Of a stretch of 64,000 nt of DNA, positions 23,907-33,433 are shown in pieces. The notes under the pieces were generated by a model. The model did not search any database. It saw only the letters and a list, made by a program, of their open reading frames with translations, and was not told the origin of the DNA. Both the position numbers and the translations under genes were made by a program. Source of the DNA: DYEC01 sp034434695 (GTDB lineage Bacteria > Chloroflexota > Anaerolineae > Anaerolineales > Anaerolineaceae); NCBI GenBank assembly GCA_034434695.1, contig DAOTYY010000053.1:50984-114983 (forward strand). Reading direction: 5' to 3'. Within the stretch, counting starts at the first letter, position 1. Each line of letters starts with the position of its first letter.

Positions 23907-24986
23907 CTACCGCACCTGCCACAACCGTACCAATCCATCTAAAGATGACGAAGCCAGTGTTGTTCCATTCGGCGACCATGCCAGCGAAGTAATCATGTCC
24001 TCATGACCGCTCAAACCGCCTGCCAGTTGACGAGCTGTCACATCCCATAGCATGATCTTCTTGCCATCCTGTGCCGCCAGCAAGCTGCCATCTGGTGAAA
24101 AAGCCAGCACGGTCGGCACAGAGTCACCGGCAGGCAATATACCCAGTTGCTCACCACTGGTTACATTCCAAAGAAACAGAAACGGCATAAAGCCACCATA
24201 CTGCGTGCCTGCTGCAGTCGTAGCCAGTATCTTTCCATCAGGACTAAGTACTGCCGCACCAACAAAGTCTTCGTGCTGAAATTCTGGACTCAAAGCGCCG
24301 CTGGTAATCTCCATTACCTGCACCGTCGCACGCGCCGTCCAGATCAGCCAGTTGCCAGCTCCGCCAAATACAACCCCATAGACCGGCGCGCTGGTTTCAA
24401 AACCGCCCAAGGTTTTAATGGATTGTCCACTGGCAGTGTCCCACAACGTGGCAACCATCTCGCTCGCCGAACTGGTGACCAGCAACCGACCATCTGGAGA
24501 AAAAGATGCGCCGCTGAAACCACCCTGTGGTGATAGAACATGGATCGCCTGCCCGGTGGTGATCTGCCGCAACTCCAAATTTTGCTGATCGGCGGTGGTA
24601 GCCATCAAATTCGCGGTCGGAGAGTAATCCAGGATGGTAATGGGAGTTTGCACCTCAACACGCGCCTGCGTGGATAAATCATCTGCTTTCAACAACCACA
24701 ACCCATCTAACGTCACCACTCCAAGACTCTGGCCATCCTGTGACCAAACCAATCGTCCGGGACTGTTAAGAATGATTTGCTGATAGAACTGTATTTGATT
24801 GACATTGCTCGGCTGGATAAGCTGTGGTTGTAGGGTAACGGTTGGTGCGGGCAACGGAGTGGCGCTTGGTTCAATTTTGGGTATAGCTGCTATCTCTGGA
24901 GTCGGACTGGCGGCAGTAGTTTGCGGCAGACAGCCGCTCATTCCCAACCATAAAACCAAAACAAACACAAATCTCTTTTTGTCCAT
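23907..24986 (-). CDS. WD40-repeat lipoprotein
   Basis: 359 aa. Signal peptide with lipobox WLGMSGC (Cys19), short Thr/Pro linker, then about seven propeller blades of roughly 40 residues. Blade signatures include SFSPDGRLLVTSSASEMVATLWD, AFSPDGSLLAAQDGKKIMLWD and LAWSPNGTTLASSSLDGLVRLWQ. Acts as an exported beta-propeller scaffold; no catalytic residues seen. Located between the hydrolase gene and another propeller gene. Confidence 0.86.
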   Translation of the reverse strand: MDKKRFVFVLVLWLGMSGCLPQTTAASPTPEIAAIPKIEPSATPLPAPTVTLQPQLIQPSNVNQIQFYQQIILNSPGRLVWSQDGQSLGVVTLDGLWLLKADDLSTQARVEVQTPITILDYSPTANLMATTADQQNLELRQITTGQAIHVLSPQGGFSGASFSPDGRLLVTSSASEMVATLWDTASGQSIKTLGGFETSAPVYGVVFGGAGNWLIWTARATVQVMEITSGALSPEFQHEDFVGAAVLSPDGKILATTAAGTQYGGFMPFLFLWNVTSGEQLGILPAGDSVPTVLAFSPDGSLLAAQDGKKIMLWDVTARQLAGGLSGHEDMITSLAWSPNGTTLASSSLDGLVRLWQVR

Positions 24987-25035
24987 GTTAAAACTCCATA
25001 AAATTCACATCGCACCCCAGATTGGGTTATGCAAA

Positions 25036-26586
25036 TTATTGCCCTACCCAAACCGCCTGTATTACGCCAGGCGGAAAACTGGTAAGTAGATTCGGTTCAA
25101 AGTTCGGAGCATAAGCCACATACAAATCATTGTAATTGAAGAAAAACAGAGTTTGTCCATCTGCTCCCCAGCGAGGCAATGAAGCCGGCGCGGCAAAAAT
25201 TTTGCGTGGAGGCGTTTGTGGCGCACTGATCCATAACCCTGGAAGATCATCCCCTTCCGTCGCCCATGCCCATAAACCACTGACCGCCGAAACCTCGGGC
25301 AACAACCCCCTGACCACTACGGGGATTTCAGCCACTGCTCCATCTGGAGCAAAGGCGCGTCCCCAACCATTCGAGTCATGGACAAAAAACAAGTTTGCCA
25401 GAGGGTTCCATTGTACATCATCTGCTGCGCCGCCGCGTAACGGGCGCGGGTTTCCCAAACCAGCAGGCAGCAGAAAAGCACCCGGTCGATCCTTGCTTGC
25501 ATCGGATACATATAGAATAGTTCCACGATCGGGTTGTAAGGCAACGGCATTCACGCAGCCAACGTTGTACGGCTCAGCCACTCCGCTCTCGGTTCGAATT
25601 AACCGCAAGTCAGCCAGTTCACAATCTGCCTTCCGGCTATACACCAGAAAACGATCCGCGCGGCTCCAACCTGCAATGACCTCGGTCCGGCTGTCGAATA
25701 CCTCATACAGCATTCGGCGTTCACCACTGCCGGGCGAGACCATCATTACAGACAGCGCATCACCCTCTCCCATGGTCTCTGATTCAAAATAAAGGATCAA
25801 CCCGCCGTCCGGTGACCAGTGCGGTTGAAAAGCATAACGTTCACCATAACTCAGGCGAGTCACACTGCCCGTGTCCAGCGAATAGAGATATAAACTGGCT
25901 CTTGAGCCTTCCTGCAAACCAATAAAAGCCAGACTACGTCCATCCGGTGACCAGGCAAGGGCATCGCCGCCAAGAGCACGACGATTTGCGCTGGAAATCG
26001 TTGTGCCGGAAACGCTCAATGTCAATCTTAATCTAGTTGTTTTGTCAGGAAGACGAACAACGGTTAAAATAGGCTGGTCTGCACCAGTGACATAAGCAAC
26101 GTGTCTGCCAAAAGGTGACGCAACGCGCTTTAAGTCCAATGGTGCTAGCAAAGGCGTCTCGCTGAGTCGCGCCATCCAAGACGCATCCGGTGCCAAAACC
26201 CATAGCCCATCAGATACGCCGATCAGTAGCCAGGGTCCCTGTTCAGACAACAGGGTAATATCCGTCGGGGCAGGTTCAACCGGCACAATTTCAGTGGGAG
26301 TTGGCGTTAGGGTAAGGGTAGGCGTCAGCGTTTCCGTTGGGGGTAATGTGGCTGTGTAAGTATGGCGAAGTGTTGGAGTAAAAGCGCTCACCGACACTGA
26401 AGTCTCCAGCCGGAACAACCTGCTGGAATCACCTGAAAACACCAAACCGGTTGACGCTAAACAAAATAGAACAACCAATAAGGCAGCCAACAGTCCTAAT
26501 AAAATGATTAGAAAATTAACGACTGTAAAAGAACGACCAACTCTATCCTTGCGCAAAACTTCAGGCTCAAGCATTTTATCCGACAT
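25036..26586 (-). CDS. Membrane-anchored TolB-like beta-propeller protein
   Basis: 516 aa. A single N-terminal membrane segment (about residues 20-50) is followed by a Thr/Pro linker (TPTLTLTPTPTE) and a propeller with PD40/TolB-type blades: WSPDGRSLAFIGLQEGSRASLY, HWSPDGGLILYFESE, WSRADRFLVYS and WGADGQTLFFF. ATG 26586 is chosen because an extended -10 ends 7 nt upstream; the longer frame to 26748 would run through this promoter and the adjacent MITE-like element. mRNA probably leaderless. Confidence 0.82.
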   Translation of the reverse strand: MSDKMLEPEVLRKDRVGRSFTVVNFLIILLGLLAALLVVLFCLASTGLVFSGDSSRLFRLETSVSVSAFTPTLRHTYTATLPPTETLTPTLTLTPTPTEIVPVEPAPTDITLLSEQGPWLLIGVSDGLWVLAPDASWMARLSETPLLAPLDLKRVASPFGRHVAYVTGADQPILTVVRLPDKTTRLRLTLSVSGTTISSANRRALGGDALAWSPDGRSLAFIGLQEGSRASLYLYSLDTGSVTRLSYGERYAFQPHWSPDGGLILYFESETMGEGDALSVMMVSPGSGERRMLYEVFDSRTEVIAGWSRADRFLVYSRKADCELADLRLIRTESGVAEPYNVGCVNAVALQPDRGTILYVSDASKDRPGAFLLPAGLGNPRPLRGGAADDVQWNPLANLFFVHDSNGWGRAFAPDGAVAEIPVVVRGLLPEVSAVSGLWAWATEGDDLPGLWISAPQTPPRKIFAAPASLPRWGADGQTLFFFNYNDLYVAYAPNFEPNLLTSFPPGVIQAVWVGQ

Positions 26587-26593
26587 GATTTCT

Positions 26594-26602
26594 ATTATAG
26601 CA
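26594..26602 (-). promoter_or_regulatory. Extended -10 promoter of the TolB-like gene (leaderless)
   Basis: TGCTATAAT on the minus strand from 26602 to 26594; the ATG at 26586 is 7 nt away. The same 9-mer precedes the tRNA-Arg gene. Confidence 0.6.
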
Positions 26603-26655
26603 TTGCAAGTTTTGAGAAATAGCGAGGATACATACGCAAAGGAATTCACAAAAGT

Positions 26656-26778
26656 CAATGATTGTTCCAAATTTAGTAGATATGCGTTGAAACCGCCAGA
26701 TTTGGGAGACAGCAAGGGTTCCTGATCGCCAGATATGGCGGTTGTCAATTAAGTTTACCAGTTCTGGAACAGTAACTG
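26656..26778. mobile_element. MITE-like element, copy A (123 bp)
   Basis: Near-identical in reverse orientation to 34689-34806. Ends are imperfect inverted repeats sharing TGTTCCA (left, 26664-26670) and its complement TGGAACA (right, 26765-26771). The interior is a long imperfect palindrome with AACCGCCAGAT and ATATGGCGGTT arms. Flanked by a perfect 8-bp direct repeat ACAAAAGT at 26648-26655 and 26779-26786, as expected from a target-site duplication. Non-coding. It lies between divergent genes (TolB-like and P-type ATPase) without disrupting either. Confidence 0.8.
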
Positions 26779-26859
26779 ACAAAAGTAAATCCTGGATATT
26801 CTTCTGTATAATTACATAAAATAGGTTGTTAAGACTTATCTACGAGGTAAAGCGCAAAT

Positions 26860-29586
26860 ATGAAAATCGCAGAATTAATCGAAATGCCCAACCAGCCAAT
26901 TGCTTGGCATGCCATCCCAGAGGATAAAGTTTTCATCAGGTTGCAAACGAATTTGAACGGTCTGAGCTTGCAACAAGTCAAAGAGCGCTTAGCAGAGTTT
27001 GGGCGCAATACGCTTCCGGAACGCAAACCCCCTACTTTACTAGAGATTATTCTTCACCAATTCAAAAGTCCATTGATTTATATTCTACTGGTAGCCAGCG
27101 TTATTGCCTTGTTGACTGGTGACGTAAAAGATGCAGTGTTTATTTTGGCGGTCATTATTCTGAATGCAACGATTGGCACAGTTCAGGAATGGCAAGCAGA
27201 ACAAAGCGCTCACGCTTTGCAACAGATGCTAAAAATTCAGGCAAGAGTTCGGCGAGGGGAACAACAATATTATGTAGACGCTGAAGAGCTTGTACCAGGG
27301 GATGTTGTTCTTCTTGAATCAGGTGATAAGGTACCCGCAGACCTGCGCCTGATACAAACTACTAACTTAACGATAGATGAATCGTTGCTCACAGGCGAAT
27401 CGATCGCGGCTATCAAAGAGCCGACCCTGCAAGAACACAACACGCCTGTCAGTGATCGGCACAATATAGCATATGCCGGATCAACGGTTGTTTCCGGTCG
27501 TGGTGTTGGGTTGGTTATTGCGACTGGTAAATATACAGAGGTCGGCAAAATCGCCCAAACGGTTGCTGAAGCAGAAGGGGGAAAAACACCGCTGGTACTA
27601 CGCATGGAAAAATTTTCACAGCAAATCAGCATCATTGTCCTCATATTTGCCGGAATCCTCGGGGTCGTATCTTTCGGACGTGGGATGGCCCTCAGTGATG
27701 TACTTTTGCTGGTCATTGCAATGTCCGTTTCAGCAATTCCTGAAGGCTTGCCAGTGGCAATGACAGTGGCATTGTCACTTTCTGCGCGGCGTATGGCAAA
27801 ACGGCATGTCATTGTTCGTAAATTGAACGCTGTGGAAAGTCTGGGCAGTTGCACTGTAATCGCTAGCGACAAAACCGGCACTCTGACTGTAAACCAGCAA
27901 ACTGTACGTGAAATCACTCTCCCGGATGGGAACCAAATTGTAATCAGCGGAGAAGGTTATAACGATCAAGGCGAAATTAAACCCAAAAATGGACAAATCC
28001 TTACGGATGACACAAAAGCACGGTTAGAAACTCTGGGTAAATGCGCCATACTATGTAACGAAGCAACACTGGAAAACGTGAATGGGACATGGCAGTACAA
28101 TGGCGATGCAATGGATGTAGCCCTATTATCCTTTGGCTACAAACTGGGCTTTAAGCCAAAAGAGGTGCTCCAACAATACCGGACGACTGCTACAATACCT
28201 TTCGAATCAGAAAAACGCTACGCAGCTACCTTGCACCAAAAGGATGGTAAATACGTGTTGATTGTCAAGGGCGCTGTCGAAACGATTCTTCCTTTCTGTG
28301 ATCAGATGTACATAGCTGGCAAGCACCAGCCGCTTGATGCTGAAGTCGTCCATCAACAAGCAATCGCAATGGCAGAAGAGGGCTTTCGAGTACTGGCGTT
28401 TGCGATGCGAGAGATTGGATTAGATAATGCCGCCCCGACACTTGACGAGAGCATGCTCTCTGGCATGACCTTGCAAGCACTGGTAGGTTTCATTGATCCA
28501 TTGCGTCCTGAAATACGCTCTGCTGTAGAAACCGCCCGGATGGCTGGCATCCAAGTGGTGATGATCACCGGCGATCACCCTGCCACGGCTTTTGCGATTG
28601 GACGAGAGTTGGGAATTGCCGAGACATATGATCAGGTATTGACCGGACAGGAATTGGTAGAAATTGGTGATGTCCACGTCCCTGAATTTTTTGAGCGCGT
28701 CAAGCACGCCAATATTTTCGCTCGTGTAACTCCGGAACAGAAACTTCACATTGTCAGTGCACTGATGAGCCTGGGACACTTTGTTGCGGTGACCGGCGAC
28801 GGGGTAAATGATGCTCCGGCTCTACGAAAAGCAAACATCGGTATTGCCATGGGATCAGGAACAGATGTTGCCAAAGACACTGCCCTGTTGATTGTGACCG
28901 ATGATAATTTTGCATCCATTGTTGCTGGAATCGAAGAAGGCCGTCACGCATATGCCAATGTTCGAAAAGTAACCCTGTTCCTTACTTCAACGGGTCTTGC
29001 AGAGCTGATCTTGATTGGCTTATCCATTCTAGCCGGCTTGCCGATACCGTTGCTGGCTGTTCAAATCCTCTGGCTGAATCTGGTGACGAACGGCATTCAG
29101 GATGTTGCCCTGGCTTTTGAGGCGGGGGAGAAAGAAATTATGAAAATGCCGCCCCGTCCTCCCTCAGAAGGTGTGTTCAACCGCAAAATGATCGAACAAG
29201 TGCTTCTTACAGGAATAAGTATGGCGCTGGTCTGTTTTGTCGCCTGGGTCCTTTTGATAAAGTCGAGCTGGGAAGAAACAACTGCACGGAATGGATTACT
29301 CACTCTCCTGGTTCTGATGCAGTTTTATCACGTAATGAATTGCCGTTCAGAAAACGTTTCAGTATTTTGCGTTCCAATCCGAAACAACCCGGTGCTCATT
29401 ATCGGGATGCTTCTGGCTTTTATCATCCACATCCTGGCAACAGAGATGCCTTTTCTGCAATCCCTGTTACGCACTCAGCCGCTGCCTTTACAATACTGGC
29501 TGATTTTTGCGGCTGTGAGTGCCGTTATGCTGGTCGTGATGGAATTATACAAGTGGTGGGCAAATCGTAAACGTGCTCTGAAATAA
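26860..29586 (+). CDS. Cation-transporting P-type ATPase (P2-type)
   Basis: 908 aa membrane pump. N-terminal cation-ATPase domain, then actuator motif LLTGES at about residue 180, phosphorylation motif SDKTGTLT at about 336-343, nucleotide-binding domain and hinge GDGVNDAP at about 646. Helix 4 has SAIPEGLPVAM, as in Ca2+/Mn2+ P2A pumps; helix 6 reads NLVTNGIQDVALAFE, which differs from SERCA, so the ion is uncertain. Ten membrane segments by hydropathy. GAGGT lies about 11 nt before ATG 26860; a TATAAT box is at 26807-26812, just after the MITE-like element. Confidence 0.93.
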   Translation: MKIAELIEMPNQPIAWHAIPEDKVFIRLQTNLNGLSLQQVKERLAEFGRNTLPERKPPTLLEIILHQFKSPLIYILLVASVIALLTGDVKDAVFILAVIILNATIGTVQEWQAEQSAHALQQMLKIQARVRRGEQQYYVDAEELVPGDVVLLESGDKVPADLRLIQTTNLTIDESLLTGESIAAIKEPTLQEHNTPVSDRHNIAYAGSTVVSGRGVGLVIATGKYTEVGKIAQTVAEAEGGKTPLVLRMEKFSQQISIIVLIFAGILGVVSFGRGMALSDVLLLVIAMSVSAIPEGLPVAMTVALSLSARRMAKRHVIVRKLNAVESLGSCTVIASDKTGTLTVNQQTVREITLPDGNQIVISGEGYNDQGEIKPKNGQILTDDTKARLETLGKCAILCNEATLENVNGTWQYNGDAMDVALLSFGYKLGFKPKEVLQQYRTTATIPFESEKRYAATLHQKDGKYVLIVKGAVETILPFCDQMYIAGKHQPLDAEVVHQQAIAMAEEGFRVLAFAMREIGLDNAAPTLDESMLSGMTLQALVGFIDPLRPEIRSAVETARMAGIQVVMITGDHPATAFAIGRELGIAETYDQVLTGQELVEIGDVHVPEFFERVKHANIFARVTPEQKLHIVSALMSLGHFVAVTGDGVNDAPALRKANIGIAMGSGTDVAKDTALLIVTDDNFASIVAGIEEGRHAYANVRKVTLFLTSTGLAELILIGLSILAGLPIPLLAVQILWLNLVTNGIQDVALAFEAGEKEIMKMPPRPPSEGVFNRKMIEQVLLTGISMALVCFVAWVLLIKSSWEETTARNGLLTLLVLMQFYHVMNCRSENVSVFCVPIRNNPVLIIGMLLAFIIHILATEMPFLQSLLRTQPLPLQYWLIFAAVSAVMLVVMELYKWWANRKRALK

Positions 29587-29644
29587 ATCTGCGATAAGAC
29601 ATTTCATTCTCTTGGCTTGCCCATCAATTTGGCGGCGAGAGTGA

Positions 29645-29878
29645 TCACTTATTAATCAAGCGTCCAATGACATTTAAGGCAATGGTCAACAGCAAACTTA
29701 ACACGATGGAAGCCAGCAAGGGGAAAATACAGGTGAACCCTTTTCCTTCGATACGAATGGTACCCGGCAGGCTCTCCAATCCCGGAATCCGGCTGACCAG
29801 CCAAAGAAGCCCACCCAATGCGATCAAGCCCAACCCAGCAATTACCAGCCAGCGTGCCAGAATGCTCATTGACTCCAT
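29645..29878 (-). CDS. DUF2905 family small membrane protein
   Basis: 77 aa with two membrane helices separated by the conserved loop PGTIRIEGKGFTCIFPLL, diagnostic of DUF2905. Function unknown. The start could be 29878 or the second Met three codons later. Alone between the P-type ATPase and the diguanylate cyclase gene. Confidence 0.8.
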   Translation of the reverse strand: MESMSILARWLVIAGLGLIALGGLLWLVSRIPGLESLPGTIRIEGKGFTCIFPLLASIVLSLLLTIALNVIGRLINK

Positions 29879-29936
29879 TCCTGATTTCCTGTTGCTAATT
29901 TTTCACAGCAATTATAACCAAATTGTTGGAATATCA

Positions 29937-32900
29937 TCAACCAATCAGCGAAGCCACAGGTGGTAAAGCAATTCGATTACGTCCTTCCTGCTTGGCACGA
30001 TACAGAGCCAGATCAACCGATTTGAGCACTACCTCTATGGTATCCCCATGCTCCGGATAAATCGCCACCCCAACTGAAACCGTGACGTCCTGTAATGTAA
30101 CTCCTTTGTGTACCACTTTCAGACCTGAAATACCCCTACGTAATTCTTCAGCGCGCCGGATGGTATCTTCGCGCGTCGCCTCGGGCAATATGAGAATAAA
30201 TTCCTCCCCACCATACCGACATGGCAAATCCTCACCCCGAATATTCTTTAGAAGGAAATTGCTCAGCGCCTGCAACAGAGCATCACCAGCATCATGGCCA
30301 TAAGTATCATTGAACTGTTTGAAGTGATCAATATCTATCATGATCACGCCTACAGTGTGTTGGCGACGACTCGCCCGGCTGAACTCGCGCGTCATCGTTT
30401 CCATCAGATAGCGACGGTTAAACAAACCTGTGAGCGGGTCACGGATGGACTGCGTTCGCAACGTATCACGCAGGATAATGCCGGTCATTGCCAGCGCCAC
30501 GCGCCCAGCGATCATCGCCGCCAATTGCTGAAAGCGGTCATCCAGAGACCCGTTGCACCGCAGGTGTAACAAACCAGCGGCTTCTCCCTGCAAAATCAAC
30601 GGCGCGCACAGATAATCCACTGCCTGCCGCGTGACATGGCGACAAGGCAGGGCAGTTCCTGTTTGGCGATAGGTCTGTGGACGACCACGACGCATTGCCC
30701 AGCATTCCTCGCGGGGAAAATTGGTCTCTATTGGGACAGCTTCCCCCCAGCTCACCACACACTCCAGCATTCCAAGTTGAGAACTAAGCAGGTAAAGTGC
30801 ACCATCCGATTTTGGAAAAAAACGCTGGCAAAATACTTTAACCACATCACAAACATCCTGCACAGTTAAGCATGATTGCAAAAGATCACCCATTTCAAGC
30901 AACATCTCCGAATCCCGGTAGCACTGTTGCAAGCCGTCCATGGAAGCCTTCAAACGATCGTGCGCATTTTGCAATGCCAGGCGCGCCTGCCGACGCTCAG
31001 TGATTTCGCGTGACGTGCTCACCCACTGCTCAGGCTCTTTCCCCTTCTCTAAAATTGGATGAGCAAAGGTCTCCACCCAGACAAAGTTGCCATTTGCCTG
31101 ATAGCGCCACTCAAAAACAGCATCCTGCCCCTTTGAGAGACGATCCCGCGCTTCCTGCACCAAAAGCGGATCATTGTCCCGGGCAACTTCATCAAACAAA
31201 TTACGACCAATATACTCAGCCAGTTTCCAGCCAAGCACCTTCTCTGCTGAGGGACTGAGAAACAAGATTGTCCCATCCATTTTATGCAAACCAATGACAT
31301 CCTGAATAGAATCCGCTAGCAAACGGTACTGTGATTCGCTTTTGCGCAGCGTTTCCTCAGTCCACTTGGCTGAAAGTGCATTAGACAGCACATCCGACAT
31401 GAGTTTCAACAGTGTGAGGTCTTCATCCACCCAACGCCGCTCATGACGCAGCATATCCATCCCCAAAAATCCTGCCAGTTGCCCGCTGCGTACCAGCGGC
31501 ACCAACAACAGTGAACAGACATCCTGCCTGCCCCAAAAGGCTTTCTCGGCACGCGCTTCCGCAGGTAAATCATCAAGGCTGAACACATGAACAAATTCTT
31601 TGTGCTGTAACCGCTCGTAAAGCCACGGCAAACTCGTGAGCCACAAGCCAGCTATCTCCAGCGATTTTTGGGAAACACCAGGAGCCTGCCAGCAATATTC
31701 GTGGATAATACGCGGTTCATCCTGCCCCAAAACATATATATAACAACGGTCCACGTCTGCAAATTCCCCCATGACTCGCAAAGCTTGTTTAATTTCATGA
31801 TCCACTTCTTCAACTGCTAAGTCAATAAAGCGCGTGGAGATACCCGTCACCAAACTTTCCATCTCAAGCCGATGTTTCAGGCGGGCTTCCGCCAGCTTGC
31901 GCTCGGTTATACCCAGCTGCGCTACTTGAATGGCTGGGCGTCCGCGATACTGGATGAGTGTGTACAATGCATCCATCCAGCTCATGCTGCCATCCTTGTT
32001 AAACCTCCGATACTCTATGCGTTGGGAACTTGTCTTGCCGCTTAAGAGGTCTTTTATTAACTCCGCGATTCGCGGGCGATCTTCTGGATGCTGTTCTGCC
32101 AGAATCTCCTCAGTGGTCATCTCGAGCAACTCTGCCAGAGTATTGCCGCTATTTGTACTCACTATCGGATTGGCGAACACAACACGTCCATCCTGAAAAA
32201 TGAGCAATTCCTGCAGGGAATGTTCGACCAGCGTACGATACGCGTAATCGCTGGCACGTTGTGCCTCGGCTGCCCGACGCGCCTCAATCGCATGAACCAA
32301 TACTTTGCTGATCAGGCGCAAAAACCGGATTTCGTTTTCTGAAATGGACAGCCCAACCCGGGAATCCGCCAGACCGAAATTGCCGATTAACGCGTTACCT
32401 GATTGCACAGGAACCAGCACCAAAGACTGAATACCCGCTCTATGCCACATCTGCCGCTCAGCGCCGGCTTCAACGGGCAGGTCACCTATATTCGTCACGT
32501 AAACTGGCTCGTTGTGCTTTAAACGCGTCATTAGCCAGGACACATTTTCCGTGGAGCGCCCTGTCATGGAATTCCCCCATGCTGGCAGATTCTTATCCCG
32601 CCACTCATATGACCGCTCAACTTGTACACCGTCGGCTGAAAATAAAAGCAGAACCACGCGTTCCACACCAAAAAAGCCGCCGATATTCTGAAGCGCACGG
32701 TCAATCTGGGCATCAAGCCCTTCAAGGGTGGGGCTGATGAAATATGTCGAAATCTCTGCCGCCAAGCGCTCCAGCGCTGCCCTGCGGCGCAATTCATTTT
32801 CAATTCGCTTCCGCTCAAGAGCATAACGGATAGCACTTCGTAACGACTCTTGATTCACCTGTTCTTTGACCAGATAGTCCTGCGCCCCAGCCTGCACCAC

Positions 32901-33179
32901 CAGCGTAGCCAGAGTTTCATCAGAGGGACCACTCAGCACAATCAACGCAGCCTGTGGGAAACGATCGCACATTCTTTCAACCGTCTCCAACCCACTGCTG
33001 TCCGGCAGATTGAGATCAGCCAAAATAACATCCGGGGGAGATTGCTCATCAGACGCTTTCAAGGCTTCGGACAGGCGCTCACAATGAAAGATTTGGATTT
33101 CACCCAGTCCCGACCGTTCAATAAGCTGCCGAACCATGCGGAAGTCCAGCGGATTATCCTCGAGAACAAGAAAGATCAT
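29937..33179 (-). CDS. REC-GAF-PAS-GAF-PAS-GAF-GGDEF diguanylate cyclase
   Basis: 1080-residue soluble signalling protein. An N-terminal receiver domain (1-125) has phosphoacceptor Asp55 in DVILADLNLPD. Then GAF (about 140-300), PAS (about 310-440), GAF (about 445-605), PAS (about 610-740, ending in the VSTSREITERRQ tail), a third GAF (about 760-905) and GGDEF (about 915-1070). The active site is GGEEF at 990-994, a functional variant, and an RxxD inhibitory site (RGED, 981-984) is exactly five residues upstream, implying product feedback by c-di-GMP. No EAL domain and no partner kinase nearby. Confidence 0.92.
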   Translation of the reverse strand: MIFLVLEDNPLDFRMVRQLIERSGLGEIQIFHCERLSEALKASDEQSPPDVILADLNLPDSSGLETVERMCDRFPQAALIVLSGPSDETLATLVVQAGAQDYLVKEQVNQESLRSAIRYALERKRIENELRRRAALERLAAEISTYFISPTLEGLDAQIDRALQNIGGFFGVERVVLLLFSADGVQVERSYEWRDKNLPAWGNSMTGRSTENVSWLMTRLKHNEPVYVTNIGDLPVEAGAERQMWHRAGIQSLVLVPVQSGNALIGNFGLADSRVGLSISENEIRFLRLISKVLVHAIEARRAAEAQRASDYAYRTLVEHSLQELLIFQDGRVVFANPIVSTNSGNTLAELLEMTTEEILAEQHPEDRPRIAELIKDLLSGKTSSQRIEYRRFNKDGSMSWMDALYTLIQYRGRPAIQVAQLGITERKLAEARLKHRLEMESLVTGISTRFIDLAVEEVDHEIKQALRVMGEFADVDRCYIYVLGQDEPRIIHEYCWQAPGVSQKSLEIAGLWLTSLPWLYERLQHKEFVHVFSLDDLPAEARAEKAFWGRQDVCSLLLVPLVRSGQLAGFLGMDMLRHERRWVDEDLTLLKLMSDVLSNALSAKWTEETLRKSESQYRLLADSIQDVIGLHKMDGTILFLSPSAEKVLGWKLAEYIGRNLFDEVARDNDPLLVQEARDRLSKGQDAVFEWRYQANGNFVWVETFAHPILEKGKEPEQWVSTSREITERRQARLALQNAHDRLKASMDGLQQCYRDSEMLLEMGDLLQSCLTVQDVCDVVKVFCQRFFPKSDGALYLLSSQLGMLECVVSWGEAVPIETNFPREECWAMRRGRPQTYRQTGTALPCRHVTRQAVDYLCAPLILQGEAAGLLHLRCNGSLDDRFQQLAAMIAGRVALAMTGIILRDTLRTQSIRDPLTGLFNRRYLMETMTREFSRASRRQHTVGVIMIDIDHFKQFNDTYGHDAGDALLQALSNFLLKNIRGEDLPCRYGGEEFILILPEATREDTIRRAEELRRGISGLKVVHKGVTLQDVTVSVGVAIYPEHGDTIEVVLKSVDLALYRAKQEGRNRIALPPVASLIG

Positions 33180-33433
33180 TATTGGGCCACGGATAGATCA
33201 TATATTTATCAGAAAAACGATGTGGCGACGCGCATTTATGACGTCGTGCTCCATTTATTTATACATTGCCTTTTACAATTCTGGTAAGGATAAGGTGTTG
33301 AAAAAGTCATAACGAAAAATGTCCCTTCTTAACCCACATACGGCAGTTCGTGTTCGTTTTTCAATACCTTCCTGGAATGAAATAAAATCAAACTTAAACT
33401 TTCCCGCCACTTGAAAACCGCACATGTAGCGAT
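33180..33433. other. Intergenic region between rnz and the diguanylate cyclase gene
   Basis: About 250 AT-rich bases. Short ORFs here are not supported by start signals or composition. I see no clear terminator hairpin or repeat. Confidence 0.4.

Noticed and set aside
25136..25792. Plus-strand ORF of 218 codons
   Set aside because: Antisense to the TolB-like propeller gene; no start signal, Ser/Pro/Arg-rich shadow composition.
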